Source of the DNA: Rhodocyclaceae bacterium
GTDB taxonomy: Bacteria > Pseudomonadota > Gammaproteobacteria > Burkholderiales > Rhodocyclaceae
Length of the DNA stretch: 28,781 nt
Reading direction: 5' to 3'
NCBI GenBank assembly: GCA_023230455.1
Contig: JALNXH010000029.1
Location: 1-28,781, forward strand
Positions 1-8,080 of the stretch are shown in pieces. Each line of letters begins with the position of its first letter. Positions within the stretch are counted from its first letter, which is position 1. Under the pieces are notes generated by a model. The model was not told the DNA's origin and did no database searches. It saw nothing but the letters and a program-made list of their open reading frames with translations. Position numbers and translations under genes: made by a program.

Positions 1-574
1 AGGAACTGCCGCCGGTGGAGTTGGTGATGCCCAGCGTGGTGTTATTGGTGTTGGTCTTGTTGACCCCGAGGCTGGTCGAGTCGGCACCGGAGACCGAGAC
101 CGAGATCGTCTGATTGGCTTCGGAGCCGACCTGGAAGGTCTGTGCGGAGAAGTTGCCGTCGAGCAGCTTGAGGCCGTTGAACGAGGTGGTGTTCGAGATA
201 CGGTCCATTTCAGCGATCAGCTGATTGACTTCGGACTGTAGGGCGACGCGGTCGGAGGCGGAATTGGTGGCGTTGGCGGACTGGATGGCCAATTCGCGGA
301 TACGTTGCAGGATGTTGTTGGTCTCGCCGAGCGCGCCTTCGGCCGTCTGCGCCAGCGAGATACCGTCGTTGGCGTTGCGGGTGGCCTGGTTGAGGCCGCG
401 AATCTGCGAGGACATCCGGTCGGCAATCGCGAGGCCGGCGGCATCGTCTTTGGCGCTGTTGATGCGCAAGCCGGAAGACAGCCGTTGCAGCGATGTCGCC
501 AGAGCGCTTTGCGACATATTCAAATTACGCTGGGCATTCAGCGACGATACGTTGGTGTTAATTACCTGTGCCAT
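1..574 (-). CDS. fliC: Flagellin, N-terminal part (runs off the window start)
   Basis: This is the filament subunit exported through the flagellar type III system. The 191 visible residues start MAQVINTNVSSLNAQ and contain the conserved D0/D1 helices, including SLQRLSSGLRINSAKDDAAG at about residues 29-48 and the RIRELAIQ segment near 91-98. The C-terminal half lies outside the window. The ATG at 574 follows a clear AAGGAG ribosome binding site at 582-587, seven bases upstream. The middle region reads FNGLKLLDGNFSAQTFQVGS (residues 132-151) with no large insertion, unlike the second flagellin at 17634-19763. It is transcribed divergently from the TPR glycosyltransferase. The sequence ends in a Ser/Thr/Asn-rich stretch at about 165-191, which is where glycans are often attached in flagellins; that use here is inferred. 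Confidence 0.96.
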   Translation of the reverse strand, partial: MAQVINTNVSSLNAQRNLNMSQSALATSLQRLSSGLRINSAKDDAAGLAIADRMSSQIRGLNQATRNANDGISLAQTAEGALGETNNILQRIRELAIQSANATNSASDRVALQSEVNQLIAEMDRISNTTSFNGLKLLDGNFSAQTFQVGSEANQTISVSVSGADSTSLGVNKTNTNNTTLGITNSTGGSS

Positions 575-650
575 TATGGATCTCCTTAATTGGATCAACT
601 CGACCCGGCAACGGCCATAGCCTGTAAAGTCGCTGCCGCCTACAGGTTCA

Positions 651-677
651 TTTACGGAGCGCTACGCATAAACTTTA
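651..677 (-). promoter_or_regulatory. Sigma-28 (FliA) promoter of fliC
   Basis: On the minus strand TAAAGTTT (670-677), the exact consensus -35-type element, is followed after 11 bases by TCCGTAAA (651-658), which resembles GCCGATAA. The arrangement TAAAGTTT-N11-element matches the known FliA promoter form. It also matches two other promoters in this window, at 19808-19834 and 20076-20102. The predicted transcript starts near 644, giving a leader of about 70 bases. Confidence 0.8.
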
Positions 678-741
678 GCGACATTTGCAGAGATGGACTT
701 CCAAGGCGGGGTGCCACCATTACTTAATTCGCGGGGCTTGA

Positions 742-3471
742 ATGAAATCAAATAAAAACAAAAGGATAGGTAGCGCTGGCGAGGCGCCTGCATCCGCGGG
801 GGCGGAGGACACCCGGTTTGTCGACGCCGTCCGTTTCTTCAACGCCGGCGATCTTTCGGCGGCAGCGACAAAAGCCAACGAACTGTTGCTCACCGGCCCC
901 GACGATCCCGGCCCCCATAGCCTGCTGGGGCAGATAGAGATGGCGAACGGCAGACCGGCCGAAGCCCTTGAGCACTTCGACGCCGTACTCAAAGTTTTTC
1001 CGGACCACGGGGAGATGCGGTCCCACCGCGCCCTGGCCATGATGAAGCTGGGGCGCAAGGACGATGCGAAAGCCGAACTCGACGAGATACTTAAGAGCGA
1101 TCCCCGCTGCTATACCGCCCTGAAGGTGCGCAGTGCGTTTTATTCGGATGAAGAAAATTTGCCGCGCGCCGAAGAACTGTTGCGCACAGCTTTGGCGATC
1201 AATCCCAACGAACCAGAGGGGCTGTATCTGCTCGGCAAGTTGTTGATGGAGTCCGACCGATTCGACGAGGCGATCCCCTTTGTGAAGCGGGCGATCAAGG
1301 TCAAGCCCCGCGGGGCGACCGGCTTCACCTTGCTGGGTGCGATCTATCGCGCGCGCTGCCGGTTCAAGACGGCATATTCCTTTTATCGTCATGCTGTGCG
1401 GCTGGATCCGAAGGATGTGGCCACCAACGTTAATCTTGGCGTTGGCCTCATGGAAACGGGCCGGGTGCGGGAAGCCATCACCCATTACCAGCAATATCTG
1501 GAATTCGACCCTGGCTGCGATCAGGCACGCTTCAATCTGGCGACAGCACTTTTGCTGATCGGTAATTTGGATGAGGGCTGGGAGGCTTATGAAGCTCGCC
1601 GCAAGATGCATCAGTTGCGCGATCACACGCTGCCGTATGAAGACTGGCGGGGGGAGCCGCTGGCTGGAAAGTCGATCCTGATCCTGGCGGAACAGGGGCT
1701 TGGCGATGAAATATGGGCCGCCAGCATGTTCGACGACGTGATCCGGGCGGCCGGGCATTGTCTGATCGAATGCGAACCTCGGCTGGTGACCCTTTATTCC
1801 CGCTCATTCCCCACGGCCACGATACTCCCGCGCTTGCCCGATGCGGTGTATGTGCCGAAGGAAATCACAGTCGATTACAGCTCCTTGGGGATGAGCCTCG
1901 CCCGTTACCTGCGTAGGGATTTTGCGCAATTCCCGGGGAAGCTAGGTTATCTGGTGCCCGATCCGCAGCGCCGGACTTTCTGGCGCTGGCGGATTGCGCA
2001 ACTCGGACCGGGTCTGAAGGTCGGTATTTCCTGGCGCAGCATGAACATTGCTGGCACCCGGAGCGACAGCTACACCGCACTCGAACAGTGGGGCGATATC
2101 CTCAGCGTTCCCGGTGTGCACTTCATCAACCTCCAATATGGCGAATGCCAGAAGGAACTCGACGCCGCGCAGGCCGCCAACGGAATTGCTATTCATAATT
2201 TCAAGGATATCGACCTGAAGGACGGTCTGGACGATGTGGCGGCCTTGATGAGTGAGCTGGATATTGTCATCGCGCCGGACAATACAGTCGGCGCCATGGC
2301 CGGGGCTATGAACATTCCCGTTCTTCAGTTTGTGCCCAGCAAATATTGGAGCTGCCATGGCAAGGACTACCATCCTTGGTATCCGAGCGCCCAATTATTC
2401 TTCCGTCCCTGGGACCATGCCTGGACCGAAGCTTTGCGCGGGTTGTCCGTTGAGCTTGCGCGACGCAGCCGGCAGCGCGCTCAGGAGGGCGAAGTTGTCG
2501 GGTTGGATGCCGAAGCGGAGCGCGACCTGCTGCGAGAACGGATTTCACGCGGGACGCTCTTCATTCATGGCGGCCAGCCGTTGCGTGCGCGGGACATTTT
2601 CAAAGAGATCCTTGTCGTCCGCCCCCATCATTCGGACGCCCTGCTGCTACTCGGCGTGGCGGAAGACCTGTTGGGCAATGCCGCGGAGGCTGAGCGGGTA
2701 TTTGCTCAGGCCATCCGGCTGGACCCCCTGCTGGCCGATGCGCACAATCAACTGGGAGCGCTCTATTTGACTTCGGGCCGACTTGACCTTGCCGCCGCCG
2801 CTTTCGAGCAGGCGCTGGAAATCAGGCCAGGATATCCGGATGCACTGAGTAATCTGGGGAACACTTACGTGGCTCGACAGGAATTTGATTCCGCAATTGA
2901 TTGCTACCAACGTGCCATTGCCACCCAGTCCGGCTATCTGCTCGCACGCTATAACCTTGCTCTGGCTTTCGAGCATGTCGGCCGCATCGACGAAGCGCTG
3001 ACCGAGTATGAGACCGTGGTCGAGGGAGAAGCGCACCATGCGAAAGCCTGGAACAATCTGGGCGGTTTATACGGTCGCCGCGGCCGTATTGAAGACTCCA
3101 TCGCCGCCTACCGACGAGCGTTATTCGGTGACCCCAAGTTGGCGGCCGCGCGTCTCAATTTGGCCAAGGCGCTTCTGATGACTGGCGGCAAACAGGATGA
3201 GGCGATCGAACATCTTGAGGCGGTGGCGGCGGATAGGCCCGGCGATGCGCGTCTGGCCAATACGCTCGGTGCAGCCTACGCCAGCAAAGGCGAGATGGAA
3301 AAAGCCCGCGAGCATTTCCAGCGCGCGGTCGATCTACAGGCGGATTACGCCGATGCCTATCGCAATCTCGGGCTTGCCCTGCAAAAGCTCGGGCGCCTTG
3401 AAGAAGCCCGCGAGGTACTGGTGAAAGGGCTGACCTTGGCGGTGGAGAAAAGCCATTCTCCTGCGAGCTAG
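742..3471 (+). CDS. TPR-glycosyltransferase-TPR protein, putative flagellin glycosyltransferase
   Basis: A 909-residue soluble protein in three parts. TPR repeats at about 25-275 (roughly seven, with helices such as AITHYQQYLEFDPG) come first. A GT-B/GT9-like catalytic region at about 310-560 follows, with EQGLGDEI at 316-323, KVGISWRS at 426-433 and DNTVGAMAGA at 513-522. A second TPR array of roughly nine repeats fills about 600-905. No signal peptide or membrane segment is seen. TPR-linked glycosyltransferases such as Caulobacter FlmG modify flagellin, with the TPRs binding the flagellin. The position between fliC and the pseudaminic acid locus suggests the same role, but the sugar and acceptor are inferred. 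The ATG at 742 has only a weak GGGG upstream. The gene converges with the GNAT gene, and the two stop codons share the palindrome CTAG at 3468-3471. It could instead glycosylate another protein. Confidence 0.85.
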   Translation: MKSNKNKRIGSAGEAPASAGAEDTRFVDAVRFFNAGDLSAAATKANELLLTGPDDPGPHSLLGQIEMANGRPAEALEHFDAVLKVFPDHGEMRSHRALAMMKLGRKDDAKAELDEILKSDPRCYTALKVRSAFYSDEENLPRAEELLRTALAINPNEPEGLYLLGKLLMESDRFDEAIPFVKRAIKVKPRGATGFTLLGAIYRARCRFKTAYSFYRHAVRLDPKDVATNVNLGVGLMETGRVREAITHYQQYLEFDPGCDQARFNLATALLLIGNLDEGWEAYEARRKMHQLRDHTLPYEDWRGEPLAGKSILILAEQGLGDEIWAASMFDDVIRAAGHCLIECEPRLVTLYSRSFPTATILPRLPDAVYVPKEITVDYSSLGMSLARYLRRDFAQFPGKLGYLVPDPQRRTFWRWRIAQLGPGLKVGISWRSMNIAGTRSDSYTALEQWGDILSVPGVHFINLQYGECQKELDAAQAANGIAIHNFKDIDLKDGLDDVAALMSELDIVIAPDNTVGAMAGAMNIPVLQFVPSKYWSCHGKDYHPWYPSAQLFFRPWDHAWTEALRGLSVELARRSRQRAQEGEVVGLDAEAERDLLRERISRGTLFIHGGQPLRARDIFKEILVVRPHHSDALLLLGVAEDLLGNAAEAERVFAQAIRLDPLLADAHNQLGALYLTSGRLDLAAAAFEQALEIRPGYPDALSNLGNTYVARQEFDSAIDCYQRAIATQSGYLLARYNLALAFEHVGRIDEALTEYETVVEGEAHHAKAWNNLGGLYGRRGRIEDSIAAYRRALFGDPKLAAARLNLAKALLMTGGKQDEAIEHLEAVAADRPGDARLANTLGAAYASKGEMEKAREHFQRAVDLQADYADAYRNLGLALQKLGRLEEAREVLVKGLTLAVEKSHSPAS

Positions 3472-4010
3472 CGCTGAAATTCGGCACTCAATAGGCCGAA
3501 CTCGACCACGTCCACGTAGCGGCCGTTCTTGAAGACGGCCTGCCGGCGGCGGCCCTCTTCCTTCATGCCCAGGGATTTGGCGAGGCCGATCATGCCTGGG
3601 TTATCGGCAAAGGTGCCGCAGTAAATGCGCTGCAGATTCAATGCGTCGAAGCCGTGGCGGCAGATCAGTCTGCCGGCTTCGCTGGCGTAACCCTTGCCCC
3701 AGGCCGTCTTGTCGCCCATCAGGACGGCGAATTCGGCGCTGCGGTGGACCGGATGGATGGCCTGCAAGGCGACGTTGCCGATATGCCGGTCGCCCTCGCG
3801 CAGCACGACGGCCAGCACCAGCGCGGAACGGTTGCCCCGCGTGTTGCGGATGTATTCGACGGCTTCTGCCTGCGCATAGGGGAAGACATGGTGGCCGTTG
3901 CCTTGGCACACTTCGGCGTCGTTGAGCCAGTCGGGATAGCTGCCGTCGGCGTCGGCGTCTTCGAGGCCGCGCAGGTAGATCCGGGTTCCTTCGAGAAATG
4001 GCACAGTCAT
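3468..4010 (-). CDS. GNAT-family N-acetyltransferase (RimJ/RimL-like)
   Basis: A 180-residue acetyl-CoA-dependent acetyltransferase. It starts MTVPFLEGTRIYLRGLEDAD and carries the GNAT acetyl-CoA loop in GDKTAWGKGYASEAGRL at about residues 98-114, then a FADNPGMIGLAKSLGMKEEG region typical of the RimJ/RimL branch. It lies four bases after the aminotransferase stop and is the last gene of the minus-strand sugar locus. That points to acetylation of an amino sugar made by its neighbour rather than of a ribosomal protein, although the family alone does not prove this. The pseudaminic acid acetylation step is already covered by the PseH-like domain fused to PseG, so this enzyme is probably additional. 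It overlaps the + strand TPR glycosyltransferase gene end-to-end by 3-4 bases. Confidence 0.88.
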   Translation of the reverse strand: MTVPFLEGTRIYLRGLEDADADGSYPDWLNDAEVCQGNGHHVFPYAQAEAVEYIRNTRGNRSALVLAVVLREGDRHIGNVALQAIHPVHRSAEFAVLMGDKTAWGKGYASEAGRLICRHGFDALNLQRIYCGTFADNPGMIGLAKSLGMKEEGRRRQAVFKNGRYVDVVEFGLLSAEFQR

Positions 4011-4014
4011 TGTC

Positions 4015-5310
4015 TTACGCAGCCTCCATGAGCGCGTTGCGGTGGTCGATCACCTTGCGAATGCCGGCGACGAAATCGTCCAGATCGCTTTGCGCGATGT
4101 CGGCATGGCAAAGGTCGGTAGTCAGCAGCGATTCGAAATGCATGGCCTCGGCGACCGGGCACAGCCCGCGTTCATAGCGTACAGCCTCGGGGCGGGCTTC
4201 GGTAAACGGAAAGCCGTGGCGGCCGATGGCGATGCGCTGCTGGTACATCGGCTGGAGATAGAGCGGTTCGACGTAACCCATGCCGATCGGGATGCCTTCG
4301 GCGCGCAAGGCTTCGACGAAGCGCGCCCGTGGCAGGCCGATCCGGGCCGCATCGTACTTGATGGCGAACACGTAATAGCCGTGGCGCGCGCCGGCGACGG
4401 TGCGGGGCGCGCTCAGGCCGGGGATGGCGGCCAATTGCTCGGCGAGATAGCCGGCGGCGGCAATCCGCGGTTCGAGCAGGCGCTCCAGCTTCTTCAACTG
4501 CTGCCGCGCGATGGCGGCTTCGATTTCCGTCATCCGGTAATTGAAGCCGAGCATGTTCACCAGCGCATCGGGTTCGCGATGGCCCTTGGCCTTGACCACC
4601 GCCTCGGCGTGATTGCGGATCAGCCGCAGGCGATCGGCGTAGGCGTCGTCGTCGGTGACGATGACGCCGCCTTCGCCGCAATGAATGGTCTTGTGATAGT
4701 TGAGGCTGAACACGCCCATATCGGCCAGGGTGCCGGCATATTTGCCGCCCAGTTTGGCGCCCGGGGCCTGGGCCGAGTCTTCGATGACGACCAGCGTGTG
4801 CTCCCTGGCAATGGCCATGATCTCGTCGAAGGCGGCGGGATGGCCGAAGATATCCACCGCGATGATGGCCCGGGTGCGCGGCGAAATGCAGCGGCGGATG
4901 CTGGCCGGGTCGAGGCAGAAGGTGTTCGGGTCGATGTCGGCGAAGACCGGAATACCGCCGTAGACCAGGGCGGCCGAGGCAGACGCGCTCATGGTGTAGG
5001 GCGAGACGATGACTTCGTCGCCGGGGCCGATATGGGCGGCCCCCACGCCGGCATAGAGGCAGGAGGTGGCCGAGTTCATCGCTACCGCATGGCGTACGCC
5101 GAAGTAGTCGGCCCACTCCTTTTCCAGCGCCCGGATTTCCGGACCGCCGTTGAAGTCCGGACTCCATGTGCCGAGGAATTGCGACAGGACGCCGCGGTCG
5201 AGCACGGCGAGCACGGCCTGCTTTTCTTCTTCGCCGAGGGTGCGGTAGATCGGGAAGGGCTTTCGGCGTAGCGGTTGCCCGCCCAGGAGCGCAAGCTTGG
5301 ACATGGTCAT
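4015..5310 (-). CDS. DegT/DnrJ/EryC1/StrS-family PLP aminotransferase
   Basis: A 431-residue pyridoxal-phosphate enzyme of the sugar aminotransferase class, which places an amino group on a keto-sugar nucleotide. The PLP lysine is K207 in the motif SLNYHKTIHCGEGG, and the VVIEDSAQAPGA segment (about 174-185) carries the cofactor-contacting Asp. NYRMTEIEAAIA is the usual active-site loop downstream. It is longer than PseC (382 residues) and clearly different from it, so it is not the pseudaminic acid pathway enzyme. The start at 5310 makes an ATGA overlap with the upstream amidotransferase stop; a second ATG at 5304 is also possible. The neighbours suggest it supplies an amino group for a further modified sugar. 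The substrate is unknown. Confidence 0.9.
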   Translation of the reverse strand: MTMSKLALLGGQPLRRKPFPIYRTLGEEEKQAVLAVLDRGVLSQFLGTWSPDFNGGPEIRALEKEWADYFGVRHAVAMNSATSCLYAGVGAAHIGPGDEVIVSPYTMSASASAALVYGGIPVFADIDPNTFCLDPASIRRCISPRTRAIIAVDIFGHPAAFDEIMAIAREHTLVVIEDSAQAPGAKLGGKYAGTLADMGVFSLNYHKTIHCGEGGVIVTDDDAYADRLRLIRNHAEAVVKAKGHREPDALVNMLGFNYRMTEIEAAIARQQLKKLERLLEPRIAAAGYLAEQLAAIPGLSAPRTVAGARHGYYVFAIKYDAARIGLPRARFVEALRAEGIPIGMGYVEPLYLQPMYQQRIAIGRHGFPFTEARPEAVRYERGLCPVAEAMHFESLLTTDLCHADIAQSDLDDFVAGIRKVIDHRNALMEAA

Positions 5311-6569
5311 CTCGTTTCGTTGTCGACCCAGCCGCGGCCGACGAGGATGTAGCGGTCGTCGGGAATATCCGGCTGGCGGTTGGGTGTGATGCGGAAGTCG
5401 CAGGGGCCTCCGCTTGCAAGGCGCACGTCGTCAACACCGGGGGCGTCGGCGTGGTGGGCTACCGAATCCTGCAACTCCCATCGCCCGTTGCGCTGCGCCC
5501 AGGCACGCGGATCGCGCTGGGCATCGATCAGGGCGTCGAACTCCGCGCGTTCCATGCCGAGCCAGTCGAGGAACAGGGGCAGATCCTGTGGCGGCCGTGC
5601 GGCATGATCCAGCGCCAGGCGGATGCCGGCTTCGCGGCTGAGGCGTTTGAGCCGGATTTCCCGGCAGGCATGGTCGGTGGCTTTGCCGTAACCCCATTTA
5701 AGGAACTTGATGTGGTCGTGCAGGCCCGAATAATGGAAACAGTCCACGTCGTTGTAGCTGTCGAAGGTACGCTGCTGGGCCGCGGTTTCGTAGCCGTAGA
5801 GGTCGAGCATGGCTTCGTGCTGGGCTTTGCTGTCCCAGGGGAGGTAGTTTCCCAGATAGATGCCGCGGACGCCGCTGGCGGCGATCTCGCGGTCGCTCGG
5901 GTAGGCGAAGGGCGCTACCTCTTCCTGGGTCAGCCGGCCTGCGCTCTGCTGCGCCAGCTCTTCGGCTTCGAGGCCCATCAGGTCGTGTTCCTTGCGGTAC
6001 TTGCGCGTCATTTCGACTTCGTCGGTGTGGGAAAACATGCCCACTTGATCGAGGCCTTGATGCGCACCCCAGATCACCAGCGGAATCCTGAAGCGCGCCG
6101 CCACCTGAACGGGAAAGGAGGTCGTACCGGCAAGACAGTGCCAGTACAGGCTGCCGCGCAGTCGCAGCGTTTCGAGGGTGATTTTCTTCACCGTCTGCGG
6201 GGCCACGGTCTGGCTCAGAATGTCGCAGCCGAGGCGGGTGCGCAGCAGGGCCAGATTGCGGATGCCGCGCCGGGTGTTGTAGTGCTTGTTGTAGGTGACC
6301 AGCAGCGGATGCAGGCCCAGCACGTGTTTCACCGTGTGGACGATGAACCAGGAGTCGCGCGCGCCGCTGACCGGGATGACGCAATCGTGGACGCTGCGTT
6401 TGCGGCTGCGGTAGGCGTCGGCCAGTTTTTTCAGATCGTCGAGGCGTGCCGCCCAGTCGAGGGTGTATTTCTCTTCATGGACGCGGCAACCGCTGCACAC
6501 GCCTGCGTTGTCGAAGGTGAGGTGGAGCGGGTGGTTCTCCGGGTAGAGGCAGCGCGTGCAATATCTCAT
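5307..6569 (-). CDS. N-acetyl sugar amidotransferase (WbuX/PseA/WbpG family), divergent copy
   Basis: A 420-residue member of the family that turns an N-acetyl group of a sugar into an acetamidino group, using ammonia from a HisH/HisF-type pair. The protein begins MRYCTRCLYPENHPL, with paired cysteines C4/C7 and C25/C28 that look like a zinc site. The ATP-pyrophosphatase loop at residues 68-73 reads SGARDS, whereas the second copy at 8081-9208 has the canonical SGGKDS. The remainder (GAHQGLDQVGMFSHTDEVEM and the KWGYGKATDHACREIR region) fits the family. The start at 6569 overlaps the HisF-like stop as ATGA, indicating translational coupling. A longer open frame exists upstream but overlies hisF and lacks family similarity. 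The altered loop may mean a changed substrate or weaker activity. Confidence 0.88.
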   Translation of the reverse strand: MRYCTRCLYPENHPLHLTFDNAGVCSGCRVHEEKYTLDWAARLDDLKKLADAYRSRKRSVHDCVIPVSGARDSWFIVHTVKHVLGLHPLLVTYNKHYNTRRGIRNLALLRTRLGCDILSQTVAPQTVKKITLETLRLRGSLYWHCLAGTTSFPVQVAARFRIPLVIWGAHQGLDQVGMFSHTDEVEMTRKYRKEHDLMGLEAEELAQQSAGRLTQEEVAPFAYPSDREIAASGVRGIYLGNYLPWDSKAQHEAMLDLYGYETAAQQRTFDSYNDVDCFHYSGLHDHIKFLKWGYGKATDHACREIRLKRLSREAGIRLALDHAARPPQDLPLFLDWLGMERAEFDALIDAQRDPRAWAQRNGRWELQDSVAHHADAPGVDDVRLASGGPCDFRITPNRQPDIPDDRYILVGRGWVDNETR

Positions 6570-7432
6570 ACGGGGTCCGCGGGCAGCTTGTTGAAGCGCT
6601 CGGCGTCGAGTCGGGTTTCGTCGGCCATGGCAAGTCGGCCGGAATCGAGGAAGCCGGCGTCCGGGTAGTTCGCCGGCGAATCCAGCCGCATCGCGTGGCC
6701 TGCCGATTGCATGTGTCGTTTGGCGACGATGACGCTGTGCTCCGTGTAATGCAGCATGTTCGCCGCCGCCACGGCTGAGGCACCGGCCGCGAGGGCCGCC
6801 GCCAGATGCGCGGGATGGCCGGCGCCACCGGCGGCGATCAAGGGAATGCGGATACGGGGTGCGCAGTAGCGGATCAATTCCAGGTCGTAGCCTTGGCGGC
6901 TGCCATCCCGGTCGATGCTGTTGAGCAGGATTTCGCCGGCCCCGTGGGATTGCATGACGGACAGGGTTTCCTCCAGGCTGCGCGGCACGGCCGTTGTGCC
7001 GCCGGCGGTCAACACCTGCCAGCCGGAGGACGTGCGGTGTGCGTCGACCGACACCACTACGCACTGCTCGCCGAAGCGCGAAGCGAGCCGGTCAACCAGA
7101 TCGGGATCGCGGCCGGCGGCGCTGTTGACGCAGATTTTGTCGGCCCCCGCCGCGAGCAGGGCGGATGCGGCGGTGACTTCTGCAATGCCGCCGCCGACGG
7201 TCAGCGGCGTGCGGCAGACGGCGGCGCAGCGGCGCACCAGCGCCGGATCGATACTGCGTTGTTCGCTGCTGGCGGAAATGTCGAGCAGGACGATTTCATC
7301 GGCGCCCCAGCGATCCAGATATTCGACAGCAATTTCCGCCCGGCCCAGCGGCAGATAGCGGTGGAACTGGAGACTTTGCACGGCGATGCCCTGGCGCACC
7401 GGCACCAGGCCGATCAAGCGGGGCTTAAGCAT
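6566..7432 (-). CDS. HisF-like cyclase-fold subunit of a sugar amidation system (WbuZ type)
   Basis: A 288-residue (beta/alpha)8-barrel protein related to HisF, starting MLKPRLIGLVPVRQG. By alignment to Thermotoga HisF, the position of catalytic Asp11 is a proline (P11), while Asp130 is kept (VVVSVDAHR, D130). Phosphate-binding glycine loops VGGGI and AAGGAG are present. Loss of one catalytic Asp argues against imidazole glycerol phosphate synthesis and for the known role of such paralogues: passing ammonia from the HisH partner to an N-acetyl sugar amidotransferase. The start at 7432 is chosen because GGAG lies six bases upstream. It overlaps the HisH-like gene by 8 bases and the next amidotransferase by 4. 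A second ATG at 7444 would add four residues. Confidence 0.9.
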   Translation of the reverse strand: MLKPRLIGLVPVRQGIAVQSLQFHRYLPLGRAEIAVEYLDRWGADEIVLLDISASSEQRSIDPALVRRCAAVCRTPLTVGGGIAEVTAASALLAAGADKICVNSAAGRDPDLVDRLASRFGEQCVVVSVDAHRTSSGWQVLTAGGTTAVPRSLEETLSVMQSHGAGEILLNSIDRDGSRQGYDLELIRYCAPRIRIPLIAAGGAGHPAHLAAALAAGASAVAAANMLHYTEHSVIVAKRHMQSAGHAMRLDSPANYPDAGFLDSGRLAMADETRLDAERFNKLPADPV

Positions 7433-8078
7433 GACCGTCTCCATGGTGAACCGGCGTGTTCCCGGCAACGAAGGCGAGGAAATTTTTCAGCAATGCCGCG
7501 CCGGCGTACTGGCTCTTTTCCGGATGGAATTGGACGCCGAACAGGTGCCCGCGCTGGAAGGCCGCCAGCCCCTTGCCACCATAATCGAAGATGGCACAAC
7601 TGATGTCGAGACTGGACAGCGTGAGGTGATAGCTGTGATCGAAGAAAAAATGGCTACCCGGTGCGATGTCGTGGAACAGTACGTTTTCCGGGTCGGCATG
7701 CACTTCGTTCCAGCCGACATGGGGAACCCGCAAATCGCCTTTCGGCTCGAGCTGCACTACATGGCCCTCGACCAGCGACAGGCCGCGGTAAAGCCCGCCT
7801 TCAGTGGAGTCTTTGGCGAGCAGTTGCATGCCCAGGCAGATGCCCAGCAGGGGCTTGCGGTCGCGGTCCACCCAGCGATGGATGGCTTTGTCGAGACCTT
7901 GTGCGGCCAGGCGTTCCATCGCCGGTCGGAAGGCGCCGACGCCAGGGAGGATCAGCCCCGCGCAGGCATCCAGGTCATCGGAGGCGCTGGAGAGAACGGC
8001 CGCGGCGCCCAGTCGCGTCAAGGCGGCGCATACCGAGCCGGTATTGCCCATGCCGTAATCTATGATGCCGATTTTCAT
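7425..8078 (-). CDS. HisH-like glutamine amidotransferase subunit (WbuY type)
   Basis: A 217-residue class I glutamine amidotransferase that hydrolyses glutamine to give ammonia. The catalytic triad is visible: C81 in GICLGMQ, and H185 and E187 in FGVQFHPEKSQ. The oxyanion/P-loop region ILPGVGAF is at about 43-50. It sits two bases after the stop of the canonical amidotransferase gene and overlaps the HisF-like gene, so the two subunits probably form a complex. No other histidine genes are nearby, and the flanking amidotransferases indicate a sugar amidation role, as for WbuY in O-antigen clusters. A role in histidine synthesis is unlikely because of context and the modified HisF partner. Confidence 0.92.
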   Translation of the reverse strand: MKIGIIDYGMGNTGSVCAALTRLGAAAVLSSASDDLDACAGLILPGVGAFRPAMERLAAQGLDKAIHRWVDRDRKPLLGICLGMQLLAKDSTEGGLYRGLSLVEGHVVQLEPKGDLRVPHVGWNEVHADPENVLFHDIAPGSHFFFDHSYHLTLSSLDISCAIFDYGGKGLAAFQRGHLFGVQFHPEKSQYAGAALLKNFLAFVAGNTPVHHGDGHA

Positions 8079-8080
8079 CG

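Noticed and set aside
4042..5271. A 409-codon open frame on the + strand opposite the DegT aminotransferase
   Set aside because: No family motifs; it mirrors a well-supported gene. The same applies to the + strand frames at 5166-6668, 8108-9301 and 13492-14805.
5307..7064. The divergent amidotransferase extended to 585 residues
   Set aside because: The added part overlies the HisF-like gene in another frame and has no similarity; MRYCTRC at 6569 is the family start.
6566..8078. Histidine biosynthesis genes hisH and hisF
   Set aside because: Flanked by sugar amidotransferases, no other his genes nearby, and the HisF-like protein lacks Asp11.
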